From: Pollenia angustigena
Lineage: Eukaryota; Arthropoda; Insecta; Diptera; Polleniidae
Direction: 5' to 3'
NCBI GenBank assembly: GCA_930367215.1
Contig: OV884059.1
Span: 148,054,511-148,118,510, forward strand
Length of the DNA stretch: 64,000 nt
How positions within the stretch are numbered: position 1 is the first letter of the stretch; every line of letters starts with the position of its first letter. The notes below the pieces were generated by a model that saw only the letters and a list, made by a program, of their open reading frames with translations, did not search any database and was not told where the DNA came from. Below are positions 1 through 10,884 of the stretch, piece after piece. Made by a program: the position numbers and the translations under genes.

Positions 1-1807
1 CTTCGATCTCAGGGAATCAAAACTAATGGAAAATGAAGACTATGGACAGGGCTACAATAACCTATAAGCACTTTATCCAAATTGTATTTGTGAAAATTTT
101 TAAACATTTTTGAAAATTTGACTTTGATTGAAATTCTCTTGAAAGTGCAGTGTGAGGGATATGGCCACTGTGTCCAAACCCTTCGATCTCAGGGAATCAA
201 AACTAATGGAAAATGAAGACTATGGACAGGGCTACAATAACCTATAAGCACTTTATCCAAATTGTATTTGTGAAAATTTTTAAACATTTTTGAAAATTTG
301 ACTTTGATTGAAATTCTCTTGAAAGTGCAGTGTGAGGGATATGGCCACTGTGTCCAAACCCTTCGATCTCAGGGAATCAAACCTAATGGAAAATGAAGAC
401 TATGGACAGGGCTACAATAAACTATAAGCACTTTATCCAAATTGTATTTGTGAAAATTTTTATACATTTTTGAAAATTTGACTTAGAGTGAAATTCTCTT
501 GAAAGTGCTGTGTGAGGGATATGGCCACTGTGTCCAAACCCTTCGATCTCAGGGAATCAAAACTAATGGAAAATGAAGACCATGGACAGGGCTACAATAA
601 CCTATAAGCACTTTATCCAAATTGTATTTGTGAAAATTTTTAAACATTTTTGAAAATTTGACTTTGATTGAAATTCTCTTGAAAGTGCAGTGTGAGGGAT
701 ATGGCCACTGTGTCCAAACCCTTCGATCTCAGGGAATCAAACCTAATGGAAAATGAAGACAGGGCTACAATAACCTATAAGCACTTTATCCAAATTGTAT
801 TTGTGAAAATTTTTAAACATTTTTGAAAATTTGACTTTGATTGAAATTCTCTTGAAAGTGCAGTGTGAGGGATATGGCCACTGTGTCCAAACCCTTCGAT
901 CGCAGGGAATCAAACCTAATGGAAAATGAAGACTATGGACAGGGCTACAATAACCTTTAAGCACTTTATCCAAATTGTATTTGTGAAAACTTGTAAACAT
1001 TTTTGAAAATTTGACTTTGATTGAAATTCTCTTGAAAGTGCAGTGTGAGGGATATGGCCACTGAGTCCAAACCCTTCCGATCTCAGGGAATCAAACCTAA
1101 TGGAAAATGAAGACTATGGACAGGGCTACAATAACCTATAAGCACTTTATCCAAATTGTATTTGTGAAAATTTTTATACATTTTTGAAAATTTGACTTAG
1201 AGTGAAATTCTCTTGAAAGTGCTGTGTGAGGGATATGGCCACTGTGTCCAAACCCTTCGATCTCAGGGAATCAAACCTAATGGAAAATGAAGACTATGGA
1301 CAGGGCTACAATAACCTATAAGCACTTTATCGAAATTGTATTTGTGAAAATTTTTATACATTTTTGAAATTCTCTTGAAAGTGCTGTGTGAGGGATATGG
1401 CCACTGTGCCCAAACCCTTCGATCTCAGGGAATCAAACCTAATGGAAAATGAAGACTATGGACAGGGCTACAATAACCTATAAGCACTTTATCCAAATTG
1501 TATTTGTGAAAATTTTTATACATTTTTGAAAATTTTACTTAGATTGAAATTCTCTTGAAAGTGCTGTGTGAGGGATATGGCCACTGTGTCCAAACCCTTC
1601 GATCTCAGGGAATCAAACCTAATGGAAAATGAAGACTATGGACAGGGCTACAATAACCTATAAGCAATTTATCCAAATTGTATTTGTGAATATTTTTATA
1701 CATTTTTGAAAATTTGACTTAGAGTGAAATTCTCTTGAAAGTGCTATGTGAGGGATATGGCCACTGTGTCCAAACCCTTCGATCTCAGGGAATCAAACCT
1801 AATGGAA
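1..1807 (+). repeat. 180-bp satellite array A (about ten head-to-tail units)
   Basis: The unit marked by CTTCGATCTCAGGGAATC recurs at 1, 181, 361, 541 and 721, then near 894, 1075, 1255, 1419, 1598 and 1778, so the period is 180 bp with small deletions in later units. Two variants alternate: one with AAACATTTTTG and CTTTGATTG, one with TATACATTTTTG and CTTAGAGTG, hinting at higher-order structure. The array enters the window already running. Short ORFs across it are by-products of the repeat. Confidence 0.97.
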
Positions 1808-1980
1808 AATAAAAATTTTCACAAATACAATTTGGATAAAGTGTTTATAGGTTATTGTAGCCCTGTCCATAGTCTTCATTTTCCATTAGGTTTGACTCCC
1901 TGAGATCGAAGGGTTTGGACACAGTGGCCATATCCCTCACACAGCACTTTCATGAGAATTTCAATCTAAGTCAAATTTTC
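1808..1980 (-). repeat. Inverted partial copy of the 180-bp satellite
   Basis: From about 1808 the same unit continues in reverse complement, starting at AAAATTTTCACAAATAC and running to the start of the gypsy remnant. This is a head-to-head junction. The inverted copy carries CATGAGAATTTC, the reverse complement of the GAAATTCTCATG variant typical of the array at 13.4-14.5 kb, so it is not simply a flipped neighbour. Confidence 0.9.
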
Positions 1981-1983
1981 AGC

Positions 1984-3051
1984 CTGAGAGAAATTACTGC
2001 GTGACTCGGCGAGAGCTTCTGGCAGTACTTGAGTGCATAAAACATTTTCACAAATATTTGTATGGTCAACATTTTCATTTAAGAACATACCATTCTGCAC
2101 TCAGGTGGTTGCTGCAATTTAAAAATCCGGAAGGCCAGATAGCTCGTGGGATTGAACGCCTTCAGAGCTATGATTTTAACATTGAACACAGAAAAGGTGG
2201 AAAACATGGCAATGCGGACGCTCTGCCAAGAAGACCCTGTAAGCTTGAATGCAAACATTGCGTAATGGCTGAAGGAAAGGAAAACATCTGTGACGTTCGT
2301 CTATTGCAAATAGAATCCAATGCAGACTGGTCGATGGCGCAGAAAAATGATCCCATTTTAGCAAAAATTCTGATAGCTAAGGAAGTAGGTAGAAGACCCG
2401 CACGAAACGAAATTTCGCCTGAAAGTCCACTGATGAAAGCATACTGGGCTCTGTGAAACAGCCTTCAAGTAGTAAATGGCTGCTTATACCGTACGTGGGA
2501 AAGTACTGATGGAAAATCAGTTAAAAACCTTATAGTAGTGCCGTCGGCGAAAGTAAAGGAAGTTCTGAGTGAATTTCAGTGGTCATCTGGGTGTGACTAA
2601 AACCTTAGAAAAATTAAAACAACGCTTCTACTGGGTTGGCTGCCAACAAGCTGTAGCTGATTGGATAGCAAATTGCGCACAATGCATTGCCGCTAAAGGC
2701 ACAGTAAGGAGAAGTCGTGGGCCACTACAACAGCATAATTCTGGTGCCCCATTTGAGCGAATCGCAATGGATATAGCTGGGCAATTTCCTGTAAGTAATG
2801 CTGGAAACAAATATGTGCTAGTAGTCATCGATTACTTTAGTAAATGGCCGGATCCCAAACCAAGAAGCTAGGACAGTAGACAGTAGAAGTACATTCTGAC
2901 CAGGGCAGACATTTTGAATCTGCTATATTTAAAGAAATGTGTGAATTGTACGGAATAAGAAAAACAAGAACAACCCCATTGCATCCGCAATCTGACGGCA
3001 TGGTTGAAAGATTTAACCGTACATTAGAGGAACATTTGCGAAAAGTAGTCG
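1984..3051 (+). pseudogene. Ty3/gypsy pol remnant: RNase H C-terminus and integrase N-terminal and core domains
   Basis: Reading starts with an RNase H segment (RELLAVLE, then DADALPRR-like NADALPRR near 2220), typical of Ty3/gypsy pol. A TGA near 2454 and a frameshift near 2570 lead into integrase. The zinc-binding region keeps GHLG and CAQC. The catalytic core shows the first Asp (MDIAG, near 2770), the second Asp (SDQG, near 2900) and the Glu in MVERFNRTLEEH (near 3005). A block between FSKWPD and SDQG (about 2850-2890) has been deleted and contains stops. The remnant ends where the inverted-repeat element inserts. Family assignment is firm; the gene is dead. Confidence 0.9.
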
Positions 3052-3899
3052 GGAGGCTTATTCTGAATTGCGATGCGAAAATCAATGCGATGCGAAAATG
3101 CATAAATGCGAACAATTCCTTTTCTGTATTGCGACATTCGCAAAGTTTTATTTCAATCGCATTTTAAATGCGAAAAGGTGACAAGTCGGTATTCTACATT
3201 GCGAAAACAAATGTCAAATTCGCAAAATTTATTCGACAACAAAATAGCATTTGCAAAGTACAAACATGTTAGTAAAAGATAATATTTTATTTATTTATTC
3301 ATCACATATTTATTATTTAATTCAGGGAAGCAAGCAAGAATACCACCAAACCGCGTCAATTTGAAATAATGATAGAATTTATGAATAAGCACAGCCAATT
3401 TGCAAGAGGCCATTTGAAAACACCAAATGCACGTCAGTCGGCAAATACTTTGTGCCAAACGTTAACGGAAGAACTAAATATCAATGGACCACCTATTAGA
3501 GAAGCTGCAGGATGGAAAAAGTATGAAATATATAAACCAGTTCAAAAAGATTTGACTATAATTTTAATAGGTTTGGGCCGATTTTAAAGTACACACAAAA
3601 TATTTTCATTTTCTTCGTCGTCGAACCACAGTGCCACAAAATCCATTTTTATTATTTTTTTTATTACAGAATGTCCTACATAAATTGTTTAAACAATTTT
3701 CACAGCCAAACACAAACAATTTATTTATTTTTAATTTGACGTTTATTGACACTGACGTATATTTGAGCAGCGTGGCCACGATTTGAAAATAAATTGCGAA
3801 TGCGATTGCGAAAGTCTAACAGAATACCAATTTTCTTTTGTATCGCATTTCATTTGCGCATCGCATTGATTTTCGCATCGCAATTCAGAATAAGCCTCC
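3052..3899. mobile_element. Inverted-repeat DNA element inserted in gypsy integrase
   Basis: The outer ~43 bp are near-perfect inverted repeats: GGAGGCTTATTCTGAATTGC at the left and its complement at the right, followed on both sides by GCGATGCG-rich subrepeats. The gypsy reading frame stops at the left edge and resumes at the right edge (RTQQKDWDEH), so this is an insertion. I could not identify a clear TSD. The interior carries a Myb/SANT-like fragment, suggesting a PIF/Harbinger relative. Confidence 0.85.
3369..3587 (+). CDS. Myb/SANT-like (zeste-type) DNA-binding fragment in an inverted-repeat element
   Basis: A 72-codon ORF inside the element at 3052-3899. The segment containing NGPPIREAAGWKKYEIYK resembles the C-terminal part of the Myb/SANT-like domain of zeste-type regulators, including the conserved GPPIR...GW block. 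Harbinger-class elements commonly encode such a Myb-like protein besides the nuclease; no nuclease is present here. It resembles the ORF at 5607-5831, which has GPPIRDSEGWQKVW at the same place. The ORF lacks the expected end of the helix-turn-helix and is probably a decayed gene. Confidence 0.5.
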   Translation: MIEFMNKHSQFARGHLKTPNARQSANTLCQTLTEELNINGPPIREAAGWKKYEIYKPVQKDLTIILIGLGRF

Positions 3900-4429
3900 A
3901 GAACACAACAAAAAGACTGGGATGAACACATTCCAAAATTCCTGTTGGCGTATAGGTCGGCTGTCTACGACTCCACCTCTCGTACACCCGCCAAAATTGT
4001 GTTTGGAACCGAACTGAGGCTACCAGGGGATTTAGAGTTTGGCGTTAAGCCCATACCAACTGGTGAAAACATTGAAGGCTCCACTTCACAAGAACAAGAA
4101 ACTCTAAATGAACTTCATGAATTTGTTCGAGACCGCATTAAGTTGTCTAGTGACAAGATGAAAGCCAGATACGATCGAGCGGCAAATTCGGAAGGATTTA
4201 AGGAGGGCCAGTTGGTTTTGCTTTTCAATCCCCAACGAAAGAAAGGATTATCTCCCAAATTACAGACACATTGGGATGGGCCATATTAGGTGATAAAGAA
4301 ATTAAATGATGTTGTATACCGAATACAGAAATATAAAAGTCCAAGAGCCAAAATGAAAGTTGTTCATTTGGAACGATTAGCCCCTTATGAAAGTGGTGAT
4401 TTTGAGCCTATTCGGGACGAACAGGCTTA
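3900..4429 (+). pseudogene. Ty3/gypsy integrase C-terminal part
   Basis: This continues the pol gene interrupted at 3052. It runs from QKDWDEHIPKFLLAYRS through TPAKIVFG to a charged linker and a GPY/F-like module (HWDGPY near 4275), and ends with VHLERLAPYE and a terminal TAA near 4427. A single in-frame TAG at 4287-4289 interrupts it just after DGPY. Its 3' end lies about 15 bp before the LTR, as usual for Ty3/gypsy elements without an env gene. Confidence 0.88.
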
Positions 4430-4441
4430 AGTGGGGGGCAG
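4429..4441 (+). promoter_or_regulatory. Polypurine tract before the 3' LTR
   Basis: AAGTGGGGGGCAG lies immediately upstream of the LTR 5' end (TGTTACG), the expected place and composition for the plus-strand primer of a Ty3/gypsy element. Confidence 0.75.
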
Positions 4442-4814
4442 TGTTACGAAAGTAACTTTAGTTAAGAATTAGTTGTAATTATTAGTTAAGAATTAGTTGC
4501 ATTTATTAGTTATCTTGTATTTACTAGTTATCTTGTAGTAATTTAATTAGTTTACATTGTTATTAAAAATTGTTATCATTATACATACTTCAACCCCAAT
4601 GTGCAGAATGCTCTAGAAAAAGTTGATGTTAAAAAGTCTATTAAAAAAAGCTATAGTTTAAGTGATGCGACTATTTAACAATAGATGTCGCTAGTTATTG
4701 TAACTGTTAAGTTTAAATTCATAACATAGCCAATGTATTAGTCGGTCACATCAAATAGTAAAAGCTCAAACATACCAAAAACATTCTGGAGTTTTCTAGA
4801 TAAATGTTATTGAG

Positions 4815-4822
4815 TATAAATA
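4815..4822 (+). promoter_or_regulatory. TATA box of the gypsy LTR
   Basis: TATAAATA lies about 30 bp upstream of an insect-type initiator (TCAGTT near 4845), marking the likely U3/R border. Confidence 0.65.
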
Positions 4823-4893
4823 CTTGCGAAATGACGTTGCCAAATCAGTTTTAGTTTAAACTTTCAAGTGTGTGGATCACATAGTGAGCATTG

Positions 4894-4899
4894 AATAAA
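4894..4899 (+). promoter_or_regulatory. Polyadenylation signal of the gypsy LTR
   Basis: AATAAA lies about 50 bp after the initiator-like site, as expected near the end of R in an LTR. Confidence 0.6.
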
Positions 4900-5130
4900 A
4901 GCTGTAAACTAAATAAGTGTTATACATTAAAGTGTTGTGTTTGTTTAGTTTTATTTAAATTGCAATCAACGAACTCGAAACGGTTTATTATAAAGGAAAT
5001 GAACCAAAACGTTATTGAAAGGCAGTAACGTAACAATATGTATTAGGTTTGCATCGACATTGTGAAACAAGTTTGCTTAACTGATGCAGTGCAGGCAGCA
5101 CTGCATTTAAAAACGTGAGCAAATTATATT

Positions 5131-6344
5131 CCCCCTTATTGCTAAAGCCAATGTCGACTTAAATGACGTCGACACCGCAGTCATGGCATTACCGCCGTCA
5201 ATATTTACGATAACCGATAACTATTGACAAAGAATTTGTATTAATGAAGACAATTTAACGCCGACGTTGACACGAATTGGCTTTGATTTTGTCGACAAAG
5301 TTTTTACCGTCGTCTAGTAAAATTGTGACAAAGTTTTTACAATATATTTAAAAAAAAAAATTAAAAAAAATATATTAATCCCCCTTATTGCTAAAGCCAA
5401 TGTCGACTTAAATGACGTCGACACCGCAGTCATGGCATTACCGCCGTCAATATTTACGATAACCGATAACTATTGACAAAGAATTTGTATTAATGAAGAC
5501 AATTTAACGCCGACGTTGACACGAATTGGCTTTGATTTTGTCGACAAAGTAAAATTGTGACAAAGTTTTTACAATATATTTAAAAAAAAAAAAATTTTAA
5601 ATTTAAATGGAAAAAAAAATTAAAGTAACAATTTTAAAACAATTTGAAACCCTTATTGCTGAACTTGAAAATAAGCCCAGTTTGGCAAAAGGATTTCAAC
5701 GCAGCTCAACTCCTAACAATTTCAAAAAAGAATGGGAGGAAATAACAACAAAATTAAATTCAATGGGACCACCAATTAGAGACAGCGAGGGTTGGCAAAA
5801 GGTTTGGCTAGAACATTTTTTAAAATTATAAATTTTTAAATTTCGACCATTTCCAATGGTTCCCAATTTGATTGTGTTGGAGATTGATGATGAGCGAGTT
5901 ATACTCCTCATGATTAAATGCTTAATCGAAAATACTCAATGAATGTATATAAAAAACAAATTTACAAATTGTTCGTATGAATTTTCACAAATACAAACCA
6001 AATTGTTTTATTACTCACGTGTTGTCCGGCAATTTGAAAATGGATGATCTTTGTCTTATAACTTTCCTCTGAAGCTTTAGCATTTCTTTATTTTCATCAT
6101 CACTACTTTCAGAGTCAAACAAAAATAACATTTTACACGAAAATTTAAAAAATAAATTAATTTACTGTCAAAATACATAGGGATGAGCAATAGTTTTTTT
6201 TTTTAAATATCGATAACATGTCGACATCAACATATACATGCATATTAATACCGATTTAATGTCGAGTTGACGTCGGCGTCGACTAAATGCGACGTGAGCT
6301 AAAAATTAACGACGCCGTCGACAACGAGTTTAGTAATAGAGGGG
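5131..6344. mobile_element. Harbinger-like element with internal 5' duplication
   Basis: The ends are imperfect inverted repeats: CCCCCTTATTGCTAAAGCCA at the left, and at the right the complement of CCCCTCTATTACTAAACTCG; both run on into GTCGAC. ATT flanks both ends (5128-5130, 6345-6347), consistent with the 3-bp TSD of PIF/Harbinger elements. The first ~250 bp are tandemly duplicated (restart near 5380), the second copy lacking about 17 bp. It carries a Myb/SANT-like ORF at 5607-5831 but no visible nuclease. Confidence 0.8.
5607..5831 (+). CDS. Myb/SANT-like DNA-binding protein of a Harbinger-like element
   Basis: An uninterrupted 74-codon ORF. From residue 5 it reads as a helical domain (KVTILKQFETLIAELENKP, then FKKEWEEITTKLNSMGPP) ending with IRDSEGWQKVWLEHFLKL. 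The GPPIR-x4-GW block is characteristic of the Myb/SANT-like DNA-binding domain found in zeste-type regulators and in Harbinger Myb-like proteins. The ORF is short for a full Harbinger Myb protein and stops right after the domain. The nearby element at 3052-3899 has a more decayed relative. Whether it is expressed cannot be judged. Confidence 0.6.
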   Translation: MEKKIKVTILKQFETLIAELENKPSLAKGFQRSSTPNNFKKEWEEITTKLNSMGPPIRDSEGWQKVWLEHFLKL

Positions 6345-7194
6345 ATTATTATAGATATTATGACATAATATTTTTATTTATTTATTTTTACATTACCTAT
6401 CTATAATCTGGCATTTAAAGGCCATAACCGGTTAAAAATTTCTACTAACAAGTGTAAATAAATTAATATATGAATGTATGTGTGTATGTATATAAAAATT
6501 AAAATATGTATATTAAAGTTAACATATAATTACAAAAGGGTTAATTAAAATGAGATTTCCAGCTATGAAAACTCCCAAAAAGAACGATTCAGAATATTGT
6601 ATGAAAATATTGAACCCTTATAGCAAAAATGATGTAACCAACAAAAATAAAATTTTACAGGGGAAGGGTTTTTTTTTTAAATATTTTTGCTACAAGTCTA
6701 GGGTTTTGTTTGAAATTGCTTTTGCTCTTTTTCCGTAACCGTACTTCCCAGAGATATGAGATTTTTAGAGATGATGCAAATGATCATAAATGATCGATTT
6801 TCATCAAAAAACAAAAATTTAAAATGTTGTTGGTTACATAATTTTTGCTATTAGGGCTCGATATCATATGTAAATGCATGTATACATACTTGTATATATA
6901 TATACATGCATACTAGGGTGGCCCAAAATACAAAAGTATCGAATATTCGCGCTTCACAACGCTGATCCTATTCGAATAGTTTTGAGTTGTATTTTTAAAC
7001 CATATATGGCCCTCTGGGCTCGGTTTTTGTATAACATTGAATAAATAATAAATAAATAAAAATGTTCAGTCCAAATTTGAGCACAATCGGGCAATATTTA
7101 GAGGTTGCGATAGTTAAATGAAACCCCGAAATTCGATAGACTTACACGGTCAATAGATCCAATAAAGTCGTTTTAAAAAACAGTTTTCATTTTT
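6345..7194. other. AT-rich spacer without recognised gene
   Basis: Mostly simple AT-rich sequence with short TATA/CATA runs (around 6880-6910). At 6914 there is a TAGGGTGGCCCAAAA motif resembling the outer edge of a DNA transposon, but I found no matching second end. A 62-codon ORF at 6550 has no family features and a homopolymer core, so I do not call it. Confidence 0.5.
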
Positions 7195-7680
7195 AAAACC
7201 TTTTCTTTAGCTTCACTTCGGAATATCAAATCTTGTAACGTTAATTTAACCGCCTTACACTCAATGCAAATGGATGAAACTTTGCAGGCATACATATTCC
7301 CGATGACAATACACGAATACATGGGCGTAGCCGGGATAAAATCAAGGGGGGGGGGGGGGCAACATTTTGTAAAACCTTTTCTTTAGCTTCATTTCGGAAA
7401 ATCAAATCTTGTAACGTTAATTTAACCGCCTTATACTCAATGCAAATGGATGAAACTTTACAGGCATACGTATTCCCGATGACAATACACGAATACATGG
7501 GCGTAGCCAGGATAAAATAGGGTGGGGGGTTAAAAATTTTTGTTTGGTAAAATGCTTTTTTGTCCGCCTTTTACTCAATGCAAACTTAGCAGGCATACAT
7601 ATTCCCGATGAAAATACACGAATACATGGGCGTAGCCAGGATAAAATCAAGGGGGGAGGGCAAATTTTTTTTTAAATGTT
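7195..7680. repeat. About 2.5 tandem copies of a ~170-bp repeat
   Basis: GTAACGTTAATTTAACCGCC starts units near 7236 and 7410, and a shortened third begins near 7563. Each unit contains ACACGAATACATGGGCGTAG followed by a G-run of variable length (14 G near 7347, shorter later). The short minus-strand ORFs here are reading-frame by-products of this repeat. Confidence 0.85.
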
Positions 7681-7723
7681 CTTATTATTGGTCAAGTTGT
7701 ATTTTGTTTTTTTGAGAAACTAT

Positions 7724-8340
7724 CCCAGCAAAAACTTGGTAATGACATGCCATTACTGCACAACTTACTTTTCAATGACTACTACATACCATCTTCATTA
7801 CATAGAAGTAGTTTGGTAATGACTTATTTAACTCCCTATTTGTAAGCGAGGGTGGTAAGTAGTTGCCTACAATAATTTAATCTCATATTTACGCTCTTAA
7901 TTGAGTAAAACAACGTTTTTTTATACAAAAACTACACTGCCCCGGTAGACTAGCTGGTAGTGAGCTAGTCTATCAGCACCGAGGTTGCGCGATCGAATCC
8001 CACCAGAGACAAAATAAAAAATAAAACAAAGTAAAATAAAATAAGAAAAAATAGAAAAAAAAAAAAAAATAAAATAAAATAAGAAAAAATCGAAAAAAAA
8101 ATAATAAAAACAAAGTAACAAAAAAAAATTTTTTTTAAAGTCATTCAATGTTAGTTGTAATTTTGGTGACATCGGAGTAATAACTTTTTAACTCCCTATT
8201 TGTAAGCGAGGGAGGTAAGTACTTGCCTCCAATGACATCACCGTGTTAAAATAATGAGTTAAAATGCCATTGTATAAGTAGTGAAGAGTCGTTATATTAG
8301 CTTTTTAACTCATTACTTTGCAATGTAAGTTTTTGCTGGG
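7724..8340. mobile_element. MITE with CCCAGCAAAAACTT termini, containing a SINE
   Basis: The ends are CCCAGCAAAAACTTGG and AAGTTTTTGCTGGG, flanked by TAT and ATA. Inside are two copies of CTCCCTATTTGTAAGCGAGG (near 7830 and 8190). A SINE unit lies between them, so one arm may be a duplication or the SINE inserted into an existing repeat. There is no coding capacity. Confidence 0.8.
7876..8140 (+). repeat. tRNA-derived SINE, copy 1
   Basis: A tRNA-like head (7939-8010) has an A-box-like TAGCTGGTAGTG and a B-box-like GCGATCGAATCC, followed by an AAATAAAA-rich tail. The 60 bp upstream, from TTTAATCTCATATTTACGC, are also shared with the copy at 10346, so the repeated unit starts upstream of the tRNA-like head. 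RNA polymerase III transcription is inferred from the boxes only. Confidence 0.75.
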
Positions 8341-8779
8341 ATACTTCTTCGTGTGATGAATCTGACTCACTGTCAGAAATTTCAACATAATCCTTCTAAA
8401 CTCGTTTCTTGTAATTTTGCATTCAAAATAAGTTAAATAAATATGTAGAGGGATGAATATATTTTAATTTTAACAAATGTTAATCTAGTAAAGATCAAAG
8501 AAAAGTGTAAAAAAGTATCTCCAATACATAAACAAGTACAATAATGATAAGCCAAAAGTAAATTCATGTAATAGGTATAAGATGTGAAACATAAAAGTCG
8601 CCATTCATCGCGGCCTCTGAATATTGTCCTATTAATCCAATTTTTGGTATATACATATATTTTAGTAAAAGAAACAAAATCAAGCTTGTGGAGAAAGTAT
8701 TGGACTATACTTTTACTTTTTCATACAATCGTGGGCCAGTCTAATGCATACCCAAATACGTGTGTACACACATGTACAT

Positions 8780-9215
8780 ATGGGCATTTCCGTTACCGAA
8801 ACTTTAAAAGTTATTAAAAGCTGATTATTTTACAATATGTATTGTTATAGAAAAATCTACCCAGATTTTGGCTTAAAAAAAATACAGAAGATTTTGGAAT
8901 CAAACCAAAGACATTTTAATGTTACATTGCTACGTAAAATTCTGAAAGTAGTTTGACTAAAAAATTGTGCCAGGTTCCGCTGAATTACCCCTTTTTATAC
9001 ATGGCCACAAAAACTACTTCTATTTTTTTCACGTTCGAACCGCCATTATCTTTGACCTAGAATCGCGCCCTCCATAAACTTAAGCATAGATAACAGTGCT
9101 TTCTTAGTGCAATAATTTAGGGTTAAGAGAACGTAAAAATATTTGTTGTTTAAATTGTTATTGCATTTTTGATGCGTACGACTGTCACGTTCAACACTTT
9201 GTATATGGGTAAATA
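8780..9215 (-). mobile_element. ATGGGYAWTTCC-ended MITE, copy 1
   Basis: First of five copies of one family in this window (others at 38439, 41526, 43665 and 45520). Diagnostic blocks are the complement of GACAGTCGTACGCATC near one end and GGGCATTTCCGT at the other, with the complement of GGAGGGCGCGATTCT between. The edges are imperfect inverted repeats starting ATGGG. It is non-coding. Confidence 0.75.
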
Positions 9216-10345
9216 CAAAGTGTTGAACAAGTAATAAAATAATAAAAATTTCTTCAAAATATCAAGAATTAATATATATGTTAAGTTTACAGAGAAGAAA
9301 AATATAAAGTGGATATTTGTTAACTTCCAGAGTATAAATAATTATTTATTTTATGTTCATAAATAAAATACTACACAACAAACTTCACAGAAATAACTTT
9401 TTAAATATCATGAATATAATCCTTTAATGCATATTCAACAAATCAATATAAAACATTTATATAGAATCTTGATTTCTTGAAAGTTCCAGAAAAAGCCTTT
9501 TTTATGTGTTAGCAGAAACACCAAAAGTTTTCAAAAAGTAAGCTCTATAAATTATTTTTGTTGTTGTTATGTACTATGTAGTGCATAAAAAACAATAAGA
9601 ACTGGATCTTTAGATTTTCGATATCGTTAAAAAAGGTTCCGCGTCAAATGCAATTAAGTTTGGGATCAGTAATAATGCATTTACACCTACACCATAAACA
9701 GTTTATAAGTTGTTTATGGTGATAAACTAGTTTGTGAAACTTTTTTATCCATACAAATCATAAACAGGTTTGTAACTAGCTTTTGAGATAAACTAGTTAC
9801 AAACAACCGATTTTTGCTAATGCATACACTGAAAGAAAAATGCTTCATATATTTAATGAATCATTTTCATAAAAAAATTTTCCTTGTGTAAATGAAAATT
9901 TTCATTGTTTAAATGGAATTTCATAGTTAAAATGAAGTATTTTCGTTAAAATCGCTTCATTGGATTTCGTAATTACGTTAAAAATTTTCATTGGATATAT
10001 GAAAACTTAAGTTTGTCCAAGTTAAACAAAATATTTTAATGGGGAACATAAAAAAACAATATATGTACAAACATAACTATATTCATAAATTAATACAAAA
10101 TTATAGTTTCCTTAAAAAAATGTTTAATTGTTAATTAAAAAAATGTAAGATTTAATAATTTCATACATCTAATGTTACATGTATGCCATTAAATTTATAA
10201 AATCAAAAATTTTTTTTATAAAAGAAACATATTTCAATAATTGCCTTCATAAATTTAAATTTTCATTATGACAATAAAAATGTCATTATAGTTATGAAAC
10301 AAAAACTTTCAATCCACTTTCAATCAACGTTGTTATTGTTATTAT
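9216..10345. other. AT-rich spacer with hairpin-forming MITE-like segments
   Basis: About 9680-9826 contains a hairpin-rich segment with repeated TTTGTAACTAG/CTAGTTACAAA arms and AATGCAT near both edges, suggestive of a small MITE. From 9827, CACTGAAAGAAAAATGCTTC resembles the outer edge of another inverted-repeat element whose second end I could not find. No gene is supported. Confidence 0.45.
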
Positions 10346-10600
10346 GGACAATTTAATCTCATATTTACGCTCTTAATTGAGTAAAAAACATAGTTTTTTA
10401 TCCAAAAACTACACTGCCCCGGTAGACTAGCTGGTAGTGAGCTAGTCTATCAGCACCGAGGTTGCGCGATCGAATCCCGCCAGAGACAGAAAAAAAAAAT
10501 AAAATACAGTAAAATAAAATAAGAAAAAATTAAAAAAATAAAAAAAAAAAAAAAATAATTAAAAAAAATAAAAAAAATAATTTTTTTTTTTACTTTTTAC
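10346..10600 (+). repeat. tRNA-derived SINE, copy 2
   Basis: It has the same upstream block (TTTAATCTCATATTTACGC), the same tRNA-like head at about 10415-10488 with TAGCTGGTAGTG and CGATCGAATCCC, and an A-rich AAAATAAAA tail, as at 7876. The two copies differ at few positions over the head. Confidence 0.75.
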
Positions 10601-10884
10601 TTAACGAAAATGTTGGGAAAAGTTGTACTTCTCCAAAAAAAGTTATTAGAATTTAATAAAGCTGAAAGATTTTCACAAAATTTATGTAGCTAGACAGTCT
10701 ATATTTCACTACTTTACAAAAAATTAAAAAAAGGCAATTATTCTAAATATGTAGAATAACTAACTGTCTTTTTGAGGATATTGATAAACGGCCACTTGGA
10801 AGAATGCAATCCTAACAAAAAAAAAAAAAAAAAAAACAGAATATTTTAAATAAACGTGGAAAAAATATTTTCAAAAGTTTACAG

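Larger units (their letters stand above)
1981..5035 (+). mobile_element. Ty3/gypsy LTR retrotransposon, 5'-truncated
   Basis: This is the 3' part of a Ty3/gypsy element: the RNase H end and integrase of pol, a GPY/F-like module, a polypurine tract and a complete 3' LTR. Gag, protease, most of RT and the 5' LTR are missing because the element begins abruptly at the satellite junction near 1981. Pol is broken by stops, frameshifts, a deletion and the insertion at 3052-3899, so the copy cannot be autonomous. No envelope ORF is visible between pol and the LTR. Confidence 0.92.
4442..5035 (+). repeat. 3' LTR of the Ty3/gypsy element
   Basis: The LTR begins TGTTACGAAAGTAAC and ends GTAACGTAACA, giving TG...CA ends inside a short inverted repeat (TGTTACG/CGTAACA). 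Length is about 594 bp. It contains a TATA box (TATAAATA, 4815-4822), an initiator-like TCAGTT about 30 bp downstream and a polyadenylation signal (AATAAA, 4894-4899). No second LTR lies in the window, so age cannot be estimated from LTR divergence. Confidence 0.88.

Noticed and set aside
743..1000. Minus-strand ORF across the 180-bp satellite
   Set aside because: It repeats with the satellite and arises from a unit length divisible by three.
1..1807. CRISPR-like or LTR-like direct repeats
   Set aside because: Units are contiguous without spacers and the genome is eukaryotic; it is satellite DNA.
7241..7650. Two minus-strand ORFs with repeated RPCIRV-type peptides
   Set aside because: They are translations of the ~170-bp tandem repeat.
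7939..8010. Functional tRNA gene
   Set aside because: The sequence is repeated, the acceptor stem does not close and the T-arm is degraded; it is the head of a SINE.
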